From assembly GCF_021134715.1 (NCBI RefSeq), contig NC_060019.1, positions 8,494,001 through 8,558,000 on the forward strand: a DNA stretch of 64,000 bases. Reading direction: 5' to 3'. Of the stretch, positions 45,901 through 59,646 are shown piece by piece (position 1 is the first letter of the stretch; each line of letters begins with the position of its first letter). Below the pieces are notes generated by a model. The model did no database searches. It was not told the DNA's origin and saw only the letters and a list, made by a program, of their open reading frames with translations. Origin of the DNA: Daphnia pulex. Lineage: Eukaryota; Arthropoda; Branchiopoda; Diplostraca; Daphniidae. The position numbers and the translations under genes are program-made.

Positions 45901-48469
45901 TAAAAATGAAATGAAAAATAAAAAAACGAACGGACGGACAGACTCACGTCACAACACACTGGCGGCTGCTGCTCGTGTCTCCCCCCCCCCCCACCATTGT
46001 TACATCCCCTAACCCTCGGAGCCCTGCGCCGGATTATTATTACACGGCGCAACAAAATGATTGGTTTATGTTTAAGCTGACTGCCCCCCTTAGCTGCTGC
46101 TGTTGCTCCGGTCGGGAATCTCGTTCGTTCGAATTCGAAAGGGGGGAGAAAATTGCTCCGGGGCGAACTGAGGGAGCACGAGGAGCACAAAGCTATATTA
46201 AGCGAGTCTCTCCCCACCACCCGTTCAACCTTCTTCTACTTCTACTAAGATGATATCAGGGTCTTGTATATTCCTCTGTTACTTTCTCTTTTTCTTTTTT
46301 CCTTTTTTCTTCTTGCCCTTTTATTGGTGTTGATGTTTGTTGCTTCTCCTGTTGTTAACCGATGGCTCCTTGATAGAGAATGACGGATCAGCCCGTGTGT
46401 GTTGTGTGTGTTATTCGTTCGTCCGCCCTTCCCGAGTCCGTCATCGCTCCCACGAGAAAAGGCGCAGCTTAACAAATGTAAAGAGGGGAATCCGTACGGG
46501 TCACGAACAGTTGGCGAATATAAAAAAATAATCATCCGAATGATGGATGACACGGGAAACAGCACAACGTTCGGCTCATTTTTCTTTCTTTTTTTTCGGT
46601 CTTGTTGAACGACAGAAGAAGAAGAAAATAAAGTCGTTTGGGCAATTAAAAACCGGCCGGGAGAGAAAATGATGGATGAATAATCAATGAATCTATTTGC
46701 ATTTGGCAACTCAACCGAAAATGCTGAGCTGCGCTGCGCTGTGTGGCCAACGACCGCATCAATTCCGGATGGGTTACATGCTCCGTTCGTTCCGTCCGTT
46801 CGGCCAAAACCGAGAAGGAAAGGTCTCTGGCCGCAGCCATTCAAAAAAAGAAGAAGAAGAAGAAGAAGAAAGAGCGCCAAGATATTCCCCTTTTTTTATC
46901 ATCATTATTCGCTTGTGTGTATAATACCATTGACGAAAAGGAAGAAGAAGAAGAAGAGACTCTGGCCGCCTCTAACCGCAGGGCCCATCCTTGACTGGCA
47001 ACCAGCAACAACCAGCAAGACGGGCCCGTTTCTTTCCCGTTACGCGCCGATTCCAAGGCAATCGACTTTGCATCATTGTGTGTGTGTCTATATATGTAAT
47101 CTCCTACCTTCTCGGTACCCCAGCAGCCATTAACATCCGTCGTTAGAACAACAACAACAACAGACCAGACCAGCCCAGCCCCAGAAGCACAAGCAGAGGA
47201 AATCACCGCTGCCAAACACGTTTTTTTATATGCAAACATTAAAAAGAAGTAGAATAAAAAAAAAAGGAATCCTTGAGTGTGAAAGAGTTAAAATATTTAA
47301 AAAAAGATGGTGCAGACAGGTGCACAGCAACGAAACTTGTTCATAAGATTATAGAGCGTCTAACGTCAGAATTACATTTTTTGGTTCTACCCTCCAAAAG
47401 ATTTTATTTTTGTTGGGACATTTTTTCACCGGGGTGGATAACGCCAAAGGATCGTGATTCATCATCACCCAAACACGAAGTCGCACGAAGTGGCCTGGGA
47501 TGTAACTCGAAAGAATATAGTTAAAGAGAGAAAGGCACTTTCCTCTGTCGACTTTTACGAGTGGCCCAAAGACAAAAAGAAAAAGAAAAAATCAACTGAA
47601 AATGTTTTCATTTCAATCCAGGGCATCCGCTGGTGGCGCCGGTCACGAAAGACCCACCACGAAAGGTCATCATCAAGAGATGACACAGTCGGAGGAGGTG
47701 ACACTGATCCCGCACAACAGCTACAACAACAACTCTATACTACAGTATGTACGCCTTTTTGGTTAAGACACGTTCAGCATTGGGAACGGAAGGGAAATGA
47801 ACTGCCGTGCACTTCGTCCCAATTGCGTGGTGGAGAACCCGGCCCGAAAATAAAGCCCAGCAAGTCAAATGATTTATTTCCAACGAGGATAAATCGATTA
47901 AAAAAAACGCGCTGACGACATTTCCCAATCGAAAAATCAAATGCAGATAAAACCGGCGCTTTTTCAAATTCAAATTCAATTGTTATGCAGGGCCTGTTGC
48001 CTGCCGGGCAACCAGAAAACAAATAGAAAACCTTCAAAATATGTTTCCTTCTTGTATTTCCAGCCGTATGACGTTTAGAATAATCAAACGGGCAGCATAT
48101 GACACGCGTGTGTGTACTCTGAAAAGGTGCACACTTCCGTCACTTAATCATCTGTTCGATGAGCTGAAAAAAAGGAGGGGGGGGCACCCCCAGTGCATTT
48201 GCACGGCTTTATCCTTTCTCCTCTTCCTACTTTGCCTGTTACTGCGACGACATTATTAAAAAAAAAGTCTTTATTACATAGAGTTTACTACTGCTACTCC
48301 TACTACCAAAATACTAGTACGGCTTCTTATTCTTTTCTTTTCTTTCTTTTTTCGTTTCCGAACGTTTTTCGTTAATATTTTTTTCTGTTTCTTCAAACTC
48401 ACAAGCCGCTTATTGCGCCCACCATCGGCCGATGCATCAATGTCTCGCCGCTGGCCGGGCAATCAATCC

Positions 48470-48490
48470 ACACACACACACACACACACA
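48470..48490. repeat. (CA)n microsatellite
   Basis: About ten perfect CA units followed by TACAAAG. Confidence 0.85.
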
Positions 48491-48932
48491 TACAAAGAGA
48501 AAAAAAAAAGTATTAAATACTAGACATGGAGCAGCCATCTCCAACAATATCTCTAAATATAAAAATAACACCCAACAAAACAACAAGAGAAGAAGAAGAA
48601 GAAAAAACAAAATTTTCCCAATTTGTTCATCATCGTGTCGAAAAATTGTTTGTCCGGCCTGTCTCTAGTTGACTTTTTGATTCTTTTTTTTTTTGTTATA
48701 GCCACGACCACAACAACACGGTGAGGGACTAAGAGGAGTTGAGTCTTGTTAAGAGATTGAATCAAGATTCAATCACGATTGAAGCGGCACCTGCAGCCAT
48801 TCAATAGGACGACTGACGGTGGCTGTTACACGAAGCAACAGCTGCGTCTGTTATTTCTATGACTTGTGGTAATAGAAAAAGGAGTTTCCCCAGTCGAATC
48901 TCATGAATCGGAAATCAACGACTACTGGATGG

Positions 48933-48934
<2 letters not shown>

Positions 48935-48965
<31 letters not shown>
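48935..48965. repeat. (CAA)n microsatellite
   Basis: About ten CAA units leading into an A run; other CAA runs lie near 41518, 44474, 44758, 47147 and 53627. Confidence 0.85.
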
Positions 48966-51344
48966 AAAAAGAAAATCCAACGAGGCAAAATCAAGCCCAG
49001 GATTAATAATCAGCCGAGATTGGATTGACTTTGAGAGTATCTCTCTCTCGGCTGATGGGAGAGAGAAAATAATGAAGAGGCGCAGAAAATGATTGGCTAT
49101 ATCGACTGATGAATGCGCCAGGATCAACGACTTTTGCCTGATTGGAGATTTTTTATTCCCCTTCCCCATTATATAACTCTCTAACGAAGAGCCAGCAATA
49201 ACTACAAAATAGCCAGAATGTCGGTTGGGGGGGTAATAGAACTCTTTTTTGGAATGCTTAGCTCATTAATCAAAATAACAACTGCTGTATAAGACAACTG
49301 GACAAGACGCACACACCTCAACCTGGTCTCAACCAGTTTACCGCTTCATTCTCTTCCCCTTACGAACTCCAGGGGGAAAAAACAATTTGATTTTAAAAAA
49401 GAAAAAGAAAAGACAAACATAACTGTTTTAGATCTCTGTCCCGATACGCAAAGTAGTAAGTAGTCGAGACGTGAATGTCAATATTATTATACCGGTCTTT
49501 GACCCCCCTCCCTCCCGTCCACACCAACCCCCTCTCGCCCTGGCCCTTCTAGAAGAATTTCCAGTTAACGTTGGTGGTGGTCCAGCAGTCCGGTTTCCCA
49601 TTTCTTGATGAAGAGACTCGCCTCGGATAAAAATATTTTTCTTTTTTTTTTTTTCTTTTTCAAGGGGAAAATTAAAACATAAAATGTAACTGTAGACCGT
49701 CGAATTACTGCGTGAATTGAACGTTTCGCATTCGCCGCGAAAAAAATATGTTGAGGCAATCAAAAAGTTGGACTTGTAAGAAGAAAGGAGCGCTGGCCTT
49801 TTCTCGTGTAAAGAATTGCCTCATCAGATAAGACAAATAAAAGAGAAAAAGAACCCAAAAAATTCTAAAAATAAAACCCACAAAAATAAAAAAAAAGACG
49901 AAGAGAATCGGCTGCTGCTGGCTGCTGCATTGTCGTGCCGTTTCCCGCTGCGTCAGCCGCCCCAAAACTTGACGGGAGAAAAAAAAAAGAAAATGTCGGC
50001 AATGGATTGGAAATATTTGAGGAAAGGCAATGATGAAAAGAAGCTGAGACGACGATGATGCAGCAGCAGAGAGCACATTTTCCTTCTTTTTTTATTATTG
50101 GGGAGGTAATACAATAGCCAGTCAAGGCAACAACGGGAGTCGTAGTATATTGTAGTTGCCGATTGAATAAAAAAAAAAGAAAAAGAAGAACGTGAACAGC
50201 AGCAGCGCGAATCATCAACTCAGAAAAAAAAAGGAAAAAAGGAACGTAAAAGAATTTGAGCTATGCAAAGCAGATGCTGGTGACCTCTCCCATCTTCTTC
50301 TTCTTCTTCCCCCCACCGTGTACGTACAACACGCAAGCACCTCCACACGCGTGAACAGAGAGAGAGAAAGAGAGAAGGAACAGCACACAACCAAAAGTCC
50401 CGTTAGCCCGTGACTGGAGAATCTTCCTCGCGTCGATCGAGTTCAAAAAACCGCCCTGAACGTTGAAAAGAAGAAGAAGAATCAAGAATCCGTTTTCTGT
50501 ATCTTCAAGCTAGAGTGCGCGAAATCATCAAATGGGAAAAAAATATCTCGAGTTCTTCTTCTTCTTGTAATTTTTTTTTAACTTGAACTTTACATTTTTA
50601 TTTCTTTATTTATTTACGACTCTGGACCAGCGGCAATGATCTCGGAGAAAAAGTTGTACTGGGCTTTTATTTTTTATTGTTATATCACCGTGCACGAGGA
50701 TTTAAAAAAAAAAGTGAACGGGAGGTCGTCACTCTCTAGGATGATTGGCTTTTGGCAAATCCGTTAGCATCTCTTCTAATAAATGACTTGGTTTTTCACA
50801 TCATTCAAATGTGTAACGGTTTGGCGCCACTTCAATTTTCATCCGATAACATTCCGACCGAAAGAAAGAAAGAGAGACCCCTGCCGACGTTATGGATTCC
50901 GTGTTGTAGCCGAAAAAATAACAACAGCAGCAACAACAAGAACAACAACAACAAAAAGGTGAACAAGTACTACTGTGTGTACACTGCCGCGTGACCGGTT
51001 ACGTCCGGGTCCTGAAATTCGTTCCGCCCGTGTACTGAGGCCGCCGCCGCCGCCTAGCCAACAACAACATCCATCTCTACATGACTGGAAAAATTCTGAA
51101 TTATCACGGACTTTGTGTTATTTTCTTTGTTGTTGGCGTGTTGCTGATCCTACGCTCGAGATTGGGGGGAGGGGTTCCCGACGACCCAGACCCAACGTCA
51201 ATGAATTCTCAGATTCTACAGAGCGACACAACGCAGTTGGGATAAAACTAAAATATGGAATTTATATCTTCATCCTTATCGGCCGCCAGTGTGTCACTTT
51301 CACACGCGCAATCGCCTTTTTTTTTCCTTCATCGATATATATGA

Positions 51345-51364
51345 AACACACACACACACACACA
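51345..51364. repeat. (CA)n microsatellite
   Basis: Ten alternating CA/AC units after ATATATATGAAA. A similar run lies 600 bp to the right at about 51950-51971. Confidence 0.85.
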
Positions 51365-54300
51365 AATATTTGTAAGTATGTAGACACCCGGCCGGCAAAT
51401 CCACTTGGCCTGAATATGTCGGCCGCTTATCAGATAAAAATTCAGTAATTCTTGTTTTCTCAATGTGTTTGATTCTGACATCAAAGCGAAAAACAACTGA
51501 TTGCGTGACTCATTTCGGGTGTATAGCTATGAAAATAAAGAAATTGATTATAGCTGGCAGATTTAGCCTTCCTACCTTTATTGCCCGTCAAATGCGCTGT
51601 CACGGCTGTATGCTGCAATCCGGCTCATTTATCCCGTTTTGTTTTCTTTCTTTCTTCACTTTCGGTTGGCTTTGATTTTTCGAATTTTCTGGTTCTGATA
51701 TTTTTTTGTTTTCTCCTTTATTTCACGGCGACGCACAAGAACAAGGACAGCACGACACTATTCAATCCAGCGGCCGCAGAGTTTGTCCCGCAAAAATGGT
51801 CGCGTGTCGGGCACACTTTCTCGTTGGTTTTTGTTGTTCAGCAGCGTCCCGTTTGCAGCACTTGCTCATTCATTTGCCGGTCGGCAGAGCACTGGGTAAC
51901 GAGATAATTGTTCCGTGTCCGGCCAACTCGCTCTCACACCGTGAAACAGCACACACACACACACACACACATTCAAAAAACAAAACACACCAGTCGAAAT
52001 GAATGCTCAATCAAACCAGGATGACCTGCCAAACCCTGAAAAAAGAATAAACCAAAGAAAAAGACGAATTGAAATTCACTGGACGAACAGGTTCTGATTT
52101 CTGACTTTGTCCGATCCTGGGGATATTAAGTGACAGTAGGACGGCCAACCAACAAATACAAAACACGACAGAGTCGAAATAAAAAGAACTTTTGAACGAA
52201 CGAGAGAGAGAGAAAAAAGGAAAAGCGACTTGGCCAGACGGTGGCGTGTGCTTCAATGAATCTGCCTCCCCCCACAACTAAGAAAAAGGTTTTCTTCTTC
52301 TTTTCCTTGTGGCCCTTGTTCCTTTCTTCTTCCCCTTCGTCTCTTCCCTTTTAAATTTGGTTTCGAGTAGGAGCCGACACGTGAGAGATAGTCCAAGTCG
52401 ATGGGCGGAGCTAGAGAGAGAGAGAGAAAAGGTTGGAACCCCGTAGTATCACGATCTAAAAGGCCACACCAGCAACAACAACAACAGTCCAGATAAGGCT
52501 CGGCTATATAATGGACGAGAGAGAGTCCTCCTTCCGGGCAACGTCCAAAACAAGAATTTTTTTTTTTTTAAGTCACCTTATTTATATTACATAAATTCTT
52601 CTGTCAAGGAGAGATGGAAAAAATGGTCGAATATCGCCTCCAGTATGTGCAGTTGTCGAGCGAAAAAAAAACAGACGCACGGGACTTCTTTGCGGGGTTT
52701 CTAATTCGATTATGTGTGTGCACAACATTTTTTTTTTTGTGTTTGAGAGAGAGATCGACTTGTTTGTTTCTTGGCTGTCCCTTTCTCCATGGCCGGCCGA
52801 TGATGAATCGATTGTCGCTGCAACGACGCGCTCGTTACGTACAACAAATCCAAGAGAAGCGGGCGTCTGCTGCCTCGATTTGTCCCGCAGCTTCAACGGC
52901 CACAGACTTTTTTTCAAAAATAAATTTCTTTAACTCGTTCACGAACGACCATGTTACAGACTTCTTGCATCATAGTACAACCCAAGTAAAAAAAAAAAGA
53001 GGACAACTTAACGAGCTCGAAAAAGAAGAAGAATGTTTTAGTCGTTTCGAATATAGCCCGGGAAAAGAAAAAGAATACCAAATAGTTTTTAACTACTTTA
53101 ACGCAAAGCCATGCACATTGACTCGGCCGAAAGATGACGATGAGGCTATAAAATTATTTGGGTGGGGTTAAAGGAGCGAATCGAATGAAGAAAAAAAAAA
53201 TTAATGATGTGAAAAAAAAAGACGAAATATAATCGAGCGGAATTCCGTCACCGCTCCTATTAACCAAAAAAATAAAATTTAAAAATAAAATTGACTCGAT
53301 TCGCGGAAAAAAAAAGTATTGACGTTTTCTCGGCTGGTCTGTGTAATAATAATATAAAATGTCTCTCTGCAGGGCCCAGAGCCCCAGACCCAAGGTCAAG
53401 AATGCTGCCGGCGTATAAGGTCCGTCCCGATGTTTGTTTTGTTTTGTTTTCAAAAAATAAATATAAAGTGGTGAAGAAGAAGAAGAAGAAGAAACAAAAG
53501 GAGAAGAGATTGCCATTACGTATGCCTGGCGCGTATAGAGGTCTCGGGCAAAGTTGAGCCACGCCGAATGATGCGGGGAAATAGTTTTGTCGTGACCCCG
53601 CTCCGCTGTTGTTGCGCCGACAACAACAACAACACTCAACGGCGACATTCCCTACATCCCTTTTTCCTTGGCGTTTCTTTTTGTTGTTGTTGTTGTACCT
53701 TCCCGTGGTGGTAGACCTCAACAACAGCCGACAAAAGAACACAAGACGCTACAATGCAACAACCTTCCAACGCCCGTTTCGTCTCGTCATTTTCTTCAGT
53801 TGTTGTTTGAGTTTGATTGTTCCGTCTAATATAACATCCAGAGTTGCCAAAAGAATAATAGACTTTACCACTTAGTACGTAGAGTTGGAGTGTAAGCGAA
53901 TGATCCTTGGGAAAAACCTACCGAAACTTTTCGGTTTGGGAATTTAATCAAACGATTAAATAATAAAAAAAAAGAACCCTCGAAATTTTCGCAGCCCAAA
54001 AAGGGGGGGGGCCCAGCTACGATGATGATAAAAAGTAGAAGCTTGTAATAATGGATGTCTTATGCGATATAAATCACGGGAATGGGGGGGGGGGGAAGAG
54101 AGGAGCCCGGGAGGGGAAACGATCTTTGCAACATGAGGATCTATAAGTATACAGTCGAAAACGTTGAGACTCTCGTACTCGGAGAAGATGAACAAGAAAA
54201 AGAGAGAGTTTAACAGACCCCCAAAAAACATGTAAATGGCTCATGTACGTGTACGAATGCTGTGTGTGTGTACTGTTTTTTTCTTTTTATTAAATAATAA

Positions 54301-57300
54301 CCCAAACGGGTGTAATACGCCAGAAGAGAGGTCTAAAAAAAGAATGGAAATAATATTCCTCCCTTTCACTTGGCCGTCCGGCGAAGGGCGGCATCAGCGA
54401 TGAATTTCTAAGTTTGGCCACAAATTTTTCCAACCAAAACTGAAACTTGTATAGTCTCTAGTTGCTTATCGGTCAATATTTCAACACTAAAACAAATAAC
54501 ACGGGGCGAAAAAACAAAAACAAGTGGCTGTCGACGATCGGGAAATTTGTCGACAACAAAAAATGCGCGTGGCAACTTTTGTGCGTGCGTTTAGAGACGC
54601 CCTGACCGCAAAAAAAAAAACCCAAAACAAAATACAATAAGCAAACGACTCATGTAGTACCGTCTTTTTGGGTGTGGGTTGGATTTCTTTCAGCCATTCA
54701 TAAACCACCAAAAAACCGAGTGCCTAAGTCGGCCTAAGTGCTGTACATATTGTGTTCCTCCTTTGAAACTTTCTCCCCGGTGGTGATTTTTTAACTCGTG
54801 GCAGCAGATTCCCCCCCCCCCTTTCGGAAACCTTTTAGGGATAATCGAAAAAGACTTAAAATCAATAATTGAAAATATATCCATCAAAAGGAGATGATTG
54901 AAGGCGCCCGCCCGCAAACTCTTCAACATTCCCTCCCGCTGGTTTTCAGACATTGTCTTCGTTTTTCTTTTCTTTTTTCAATATAAAAATGAGCTAATGG
55001 CGCAGGCCCATCAGGGACTCGAGGAGAAAAAGAAGATGGTCCCCCAATTTCTTTGTCTTATTCCTTCACTTGCGCTTTCGATCGAACAGCTCAGTCACGC
55101 GTGACCTCGTCATTGATCGATCGATAGGAAACCGCCCATTTCGGCTATTTCCCCCCCTCCACAGATCTGCGTGTGTCGTCGACGTCGGCTGGAATGAAAT
55201 CCTTTCCCATTGAATGTCGTCCCCCCCCCCCGTCTGTCGTGACGATCAATTTTTTCCCCTTCCATCTTTTCGGGATATTCGCGTGTGTCTTGTCATCGGC
55301 ACGACCGACTAATTAGAACGTTCTTCTACCGGCAGTGCATTGATCACATTTCCCCTCTCGTCTTTCGCGTTTTCGCCCCGTTCACACTTTTCTTTTCGGC
55401 CTGGCTCTGAGACCGTGACGACAAAAGTCACGAAATCGACCAAGAATTTTCCTTTTTGATTCGCCAGAGAAAAACGAAAATCTTCCCGACAACTTTCCGT
55501 CAATTCCTCGAGTCAAAATGTCTGAGAGTTAGAGAGAAACGCTCGGAGGGGTTGACCGATAATCGTCCGATCCCGCCCGCCGATCATATCCCCACTTTTA
55601 AGACTATATTCAATTCAATATGAAATAACGTCACAAAGAGACACAAGAGAGAGAAAATTGATAATGCCAAAGGCGCGGTAATTCTGCGGGCAGATGAAGA
55701 AAACAAAAAACCCATCCTCCTGCGCCATTCATTAGAAGCCATCGGCGGTTACTACGGTAATAACGGCGGTAGTAAACCACTTTCGTTCGTTCTTTCTTTC
55801 TTTTTTCTCCACTTTGACTGCACGGCTGAATCGGGACACAATGACACGCTGCAAACAATACGACACCCAAATGAGAAGAGACTTTAGAAAACAGAGCACA
55901 AACGTGTGGGGCCAAATCTTTTGTTTTTCAACCCAAAAGTGGTGCGCAATTCTTCAGTCGGGGGGACCCATTTTTATTTGAATGGCCGTTTCAAATATTT
56001 TCTGGCGCGGGCGTTCTGCAATTTTATTGGAAAACAAATCAAAAAGTGAAAGGAGCTCCGATTCCGGCGAATAATTCATGCAGCCGATCAAAGTAAAAAA
56101 AAAAAGGCCGTCTCAACACTCTCTGCGCGCGTTGTAATGCAAGAAAGGTATAATAATAATCATTGCGGTTATTGTTGCATTACACCAGCGAAGAATCACG
56201 TGACGACGTGTAAAACATTCAGATTTCGGCTTGTTTTTTGCGCTTACACGAGAATTTTCTTTTTCCGGTGAAGTAACAAAAAAAGGGACACACATGACCG
56301 AGCCGATTCAGTAAAAAAATAAAAATAAAAAGAAGAAAGCCGAAATTCACGCCGTGAATAAACACGGACACGCGATTCGGACAATTTATGCCATTTTTCA
56401 ACTACCACCACTTTAATATTTGCGTTTTGTTCACAGTTTTGTTTTGGCCTGGCCTCTTTTTTTTCTGTGGGGGGGTTTTCGGATTTCAAACGTCGATCAA
56501 AACTGCAGTTTCATTGTCGGCACGCAACACGCCCACGTCTTACTTGTTTGTTTTTTTTCACGCTCGCTTCAAAATTTTCCAAATATAATAAAACAGGCGG
56601 CACACAGTCTTTCTCTCTCTCTCGGGAATGGGAAAAGAAAAGAAAAATCAGAGCACGCAGTCAAAATTCAAATGCAGCCAGCCTGGTATGTTTTTGATTG
56701 ATTTATTATTTATTTTTTTTTCTTGTTTGCTTTTTCGGTGGTGTAGTACGTGGAACTCGATCGAGAAACAATCGAGCGGAACATTGTTCCCGAATTTCAG
56801 ACAAGGCCAATTGTTTTTTTTTTTTCTTGTTGTTTTTGTTTGTTCCGAGAAGGTTTTGTTGTTATTTCCTCTTATCCGATTATTAGTGTTGTTATTGTTC
56901 GTCCGTCTCTGATTTCTTCCCCCCGCTCGCACTCTCGAGTGCTATAGGACAAGTCAGAAACAAATAAATGTAATAAAGGCAGGCACCAAGGCGGATGTGG
57001 CCACCGGTCAACTCCCGAAATCGGGAGAGAGGAAACGAATTCGTCCCGTCAAAAATGGAGAATTCAATGGAGCGTGAAAAAAAGGATCAAAACAGAAAAA
57101 ATACCCGAAAGGCAGTACTATATACATTTATAAGAAGACGCGGTGATTATACGACCATCAAGAGAAGAATAGGCGTTGGAGAGCCATCGACCTTTTACGA
57201 CAACGAAAATGGGAAAATACACAAAAATTTCCAGAAAGAGCAGAGTGAGACGCCCGGGAATCAAAAAAAAAAAAAAGTAAAGTGTCGGTTTCTCCGGACC

Positions 57301-58845
57301 GAGAAAGAAAAGGATCAACACCCCGTCGAGCCGGGAGTGAGCGAACGCGCGTGCGCGCATGCCCAAAAAAAGCAAAAGAAAAATTTTTGTGTTTTTTGGG
57401 TGCAAAATTCCTCAAAAAAAATAAAAAAATTTCCAACCAAAACGTTAAGGTATATTGACACCTCGAGGGCTGTGAATCATGGAACCAATCCTTTTGACTT
57501 GTGTCGCCGCGCGTCCAGCTTTTCTTCACGGAGAAAAAAAAAAGTTCGAATTTTTTGGCTTTTTAAAAAAGAGGCGCGCGGACGCAGAAGTGAATGGACA
57601 AGGTGACACGGCGCAACAAAAGACGACACGACAAGTCTGACTGAATCTTCTCAGTGGAAAAAAAGAAATTTTTCCCAAAGGGGGAAAAATTGACGAGCGA
57701 ATGTGTTTTCAAGCGTTCGACAGACAAACAAACAAACACAAATAAGCTCAACAAGGAAGTCGGGGACAAAACGGGCAGGTTGGTGAGCGCGCGGTTGTGT
57801 GGTCCTTCTCACTTTTCACGTTGCGCTGCGAATCGAACGCTGCTGAACGCGAGTAACGCGATCCTCCTCCCTATTTTCTTCCCCCCGTCGTGTTTTCTTT
57901 CCCGATAATAAAATAAAACGGCAGACAAACACAAAAGATGCAACAAAACAAAATTGTGGAAACTAAACTCTTGACGGATGTCTGATAGAGAGTGGGCGGA
58001 TCGGATCGGACATTGTGTCAGGTTGTAACATCTCGGGTTTCCAGCCGGGAAAAAATTGTTCAATTGGCCAATCAGACGAAAAAAAAAACCCAAACGGACG
58101 CCGTCATTTTCATTTGATTTTAATTTAAATGGCGCCCCTTTTACTTAAAAATAAAAAAAAAATGGGAGGGCAATGAAATTGAGATGAATCGGGGATTCTT
58201 CTTTGAAAAATAACAAAATACGGACTGGTTTTTCCCGACCGGACAACAATGGGCGATCGACCGACACGGCACACTTTAAATACCTAGCTCTCTATTCATT
58301 ACGAGGGAGAGAGAAATAACGTGAAAAGGCCAACAGGAGAGAGAGATAATTCCGCACCTCCCTGAACTTGCTCTTACAAAGTCAGAAAGAAAAAAAAAAA
58401 GCCGGGGCTGAATGATCTTTCCAAAATTATCGATATTAACGGCGGCCCACCTCCGTTGGTCGTTGAATTCATCCTTTTACTTTATTCCAACCCTCGGCCG
58501 GCCGTAGGTAAACGAGAAAAGACCATTTTGGGAACACTCTCTCTCTTTATAACATGAATATTATTCTGGCCAGCTTTTGAAAAGAGGGAGGAGTACTATA
58601 TACACTGACTATAGGGTATATGGTAAAAAGAGAAAAAAAGACGGGCCGCGGCGGTTGTGAAGAAATGTAGATACGGGGCTGCGAAGAAAGAAGAGCCTCG
58701 CTGGGCATACGTCTGCGCGCCTATTGTATAAATAGTGAGAGTCTGAATGATGTAAGTTAGGGAGGAGGTCAGACTCTTATGGACATGGACGTGTGTGTGC
58801 GCGTATGGACATTTTCTTTATGGACCTTGGACATATCTGTCTCGA

Positions 58846-58871
58846 TCTCTCTCTCTCTCTCTCTCTCTCTC
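58846..58871. repeat. (TC)13 microsatellite
   Basis: Twenty-six bases of perfect TC, the longest dinucleotide run noticed in the window. On the minus strand this is a GA run, a typical binding sequence for GAGA-factor-like proteins. Confidence 0.9.
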
Positions 58872-59555
58872 GTTCTGTTGAAACTTATTCTTCGCATTTT
58901 CTCATGAATGTTTGAAGAGATTTTTTCCCTTTTTTGTGTGTGTGTTGTTTTGTCCCCCGGAGAAATATAAACCACAAGAGACGGACGAGATCGGTTGGCG
59001 GTTTTCATATTCCAATGGGCCGCCGTTCCAGTCGTCAGTTTGTTTGCTCTGCTACTTGGGTCGGCGTTTGACGCAATCTCATTGACAAACGAGAGACCGC
59101 GCTGACCAAATAATAAGCCACTGGCCTTGTTGCGTGTTCTATACGGAGAATGTCGCCGCCGCACTCTGTGTGCACTGCGACATACATGGCGTCGGCGTTC
59201 ATTATTTATCGCGCGCGGCAACAAACAGGTAGTGACCTACTCTAGCTGCTGGCAGAGAGCACGGCGATGAAAGTGAAAGCGAATCAATGCTGCGCACAGC
59301 AAAGGGACAACTCACAGCACACACACAACAGAATTTGGAAGAAGAAAGAAGAATGCTTATTGTTAATGCTGCCACTAGAATAGAGGACACACACCACCGT
59401 GTTATTCACGCCCGCACAGATGGATATACGGCTCCGGCGCACGCACGCACACACACAGAGAAAAAGAGGCATATCGCTTTCACTCTAGTCTCGCATTTCG
59501 TTCAAAATCCCCCCCGAAAAAAAATAAAGTCGAAAACAAAATGTGGGTGACTCAC

Positions 59556-59646
59556 CTGTTCTCCTCCATTTTGTTTGAAAATGGCTTTTAATTCCTCTCC
59601 TGGGATTGTAATAAATATCTCTCGTGCGCAGTCACGCTCCCGCGAC
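59556..59646 (-). other. Prosap: Leader exon, probably Shank
   Basis: A 91-nt exon with a T-rich tract ending in GATGGCAG before 59646 and a consensus donor GTGAGTCAC after 59556. One frame is open throughout (SRERDCAREIFITIPGEELK onward) and joins in phase with the exon ending at 61155 and with the microexon at 30737. In another frame, just after an in-frame TAA, it has ATGGAGGAGAACAG in a good context (AACAAAATGG) ending exactly at the donor. The same 14 bases begin the Shank coding region. The exon itself is well supported by its signals; membership in Shank is inferred. Confidence 0.5.

Larger units (their letters stand above)
42001..50000 (-). other. Giant leader intron, third part: microsatellite-rich, no gene seen
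   Basis: No gene was recognised. Repeats include CTT units near 43281-43313, a G run at about 43755-43766, a C run at about 43917-43928, GAA units near 46847-46870, (CA)n at about 48470-48490 and (CAA)n at about 48935-48965. The long open frames on both strands in this block (for example the minus-strand frames at 45708-46220 and 46245-46880) are rich in Ser, Arg, Leu and Phe from repeat translation and show no domain. Confidence 0.6.
50001..59555 (-). other. Giant leader intron, distal part: microsatellite-rich, no gene seen
   Basis: No gene was recognised. Repeats include (CA)n at about 51345-51364 and 51950-51971, CAA units near 53622-53637, a G run at about 54084-54095 and (TC)13 at 58846-58871. 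A, T, C and G homopolymers of 8-13 bases are frequent. The 203-codon plus-strand frame at 56995-57606 is Lys/Arg-rich, full of A runs, and has no recognisable fold. Confidence 0.6.

Noticed and set aside
45708..46880. Minus-strand frames of 170 and 211 codons
   Set aside because: They are translations of microsatellite and homopolymer sequence (runs of Ser, Arg, Leu, Phe) without a domain or supporting splice signals.
56995..57606. 203-codon plus-strand frame
   Set aside because: Lys/Arg-rich product of A-rich DNA with many homopolymers; no homology recognised and no promoter context.
30738..59555. Known conserved animal microRNAs or tRNAs nested in the large intron
   Set aside because: No remembered mature microRNA sequence (for example let-7, miR-9, miR-124) and no tRNA A/B box pair was spotted by eye; a computational search would be needed to exclude them.
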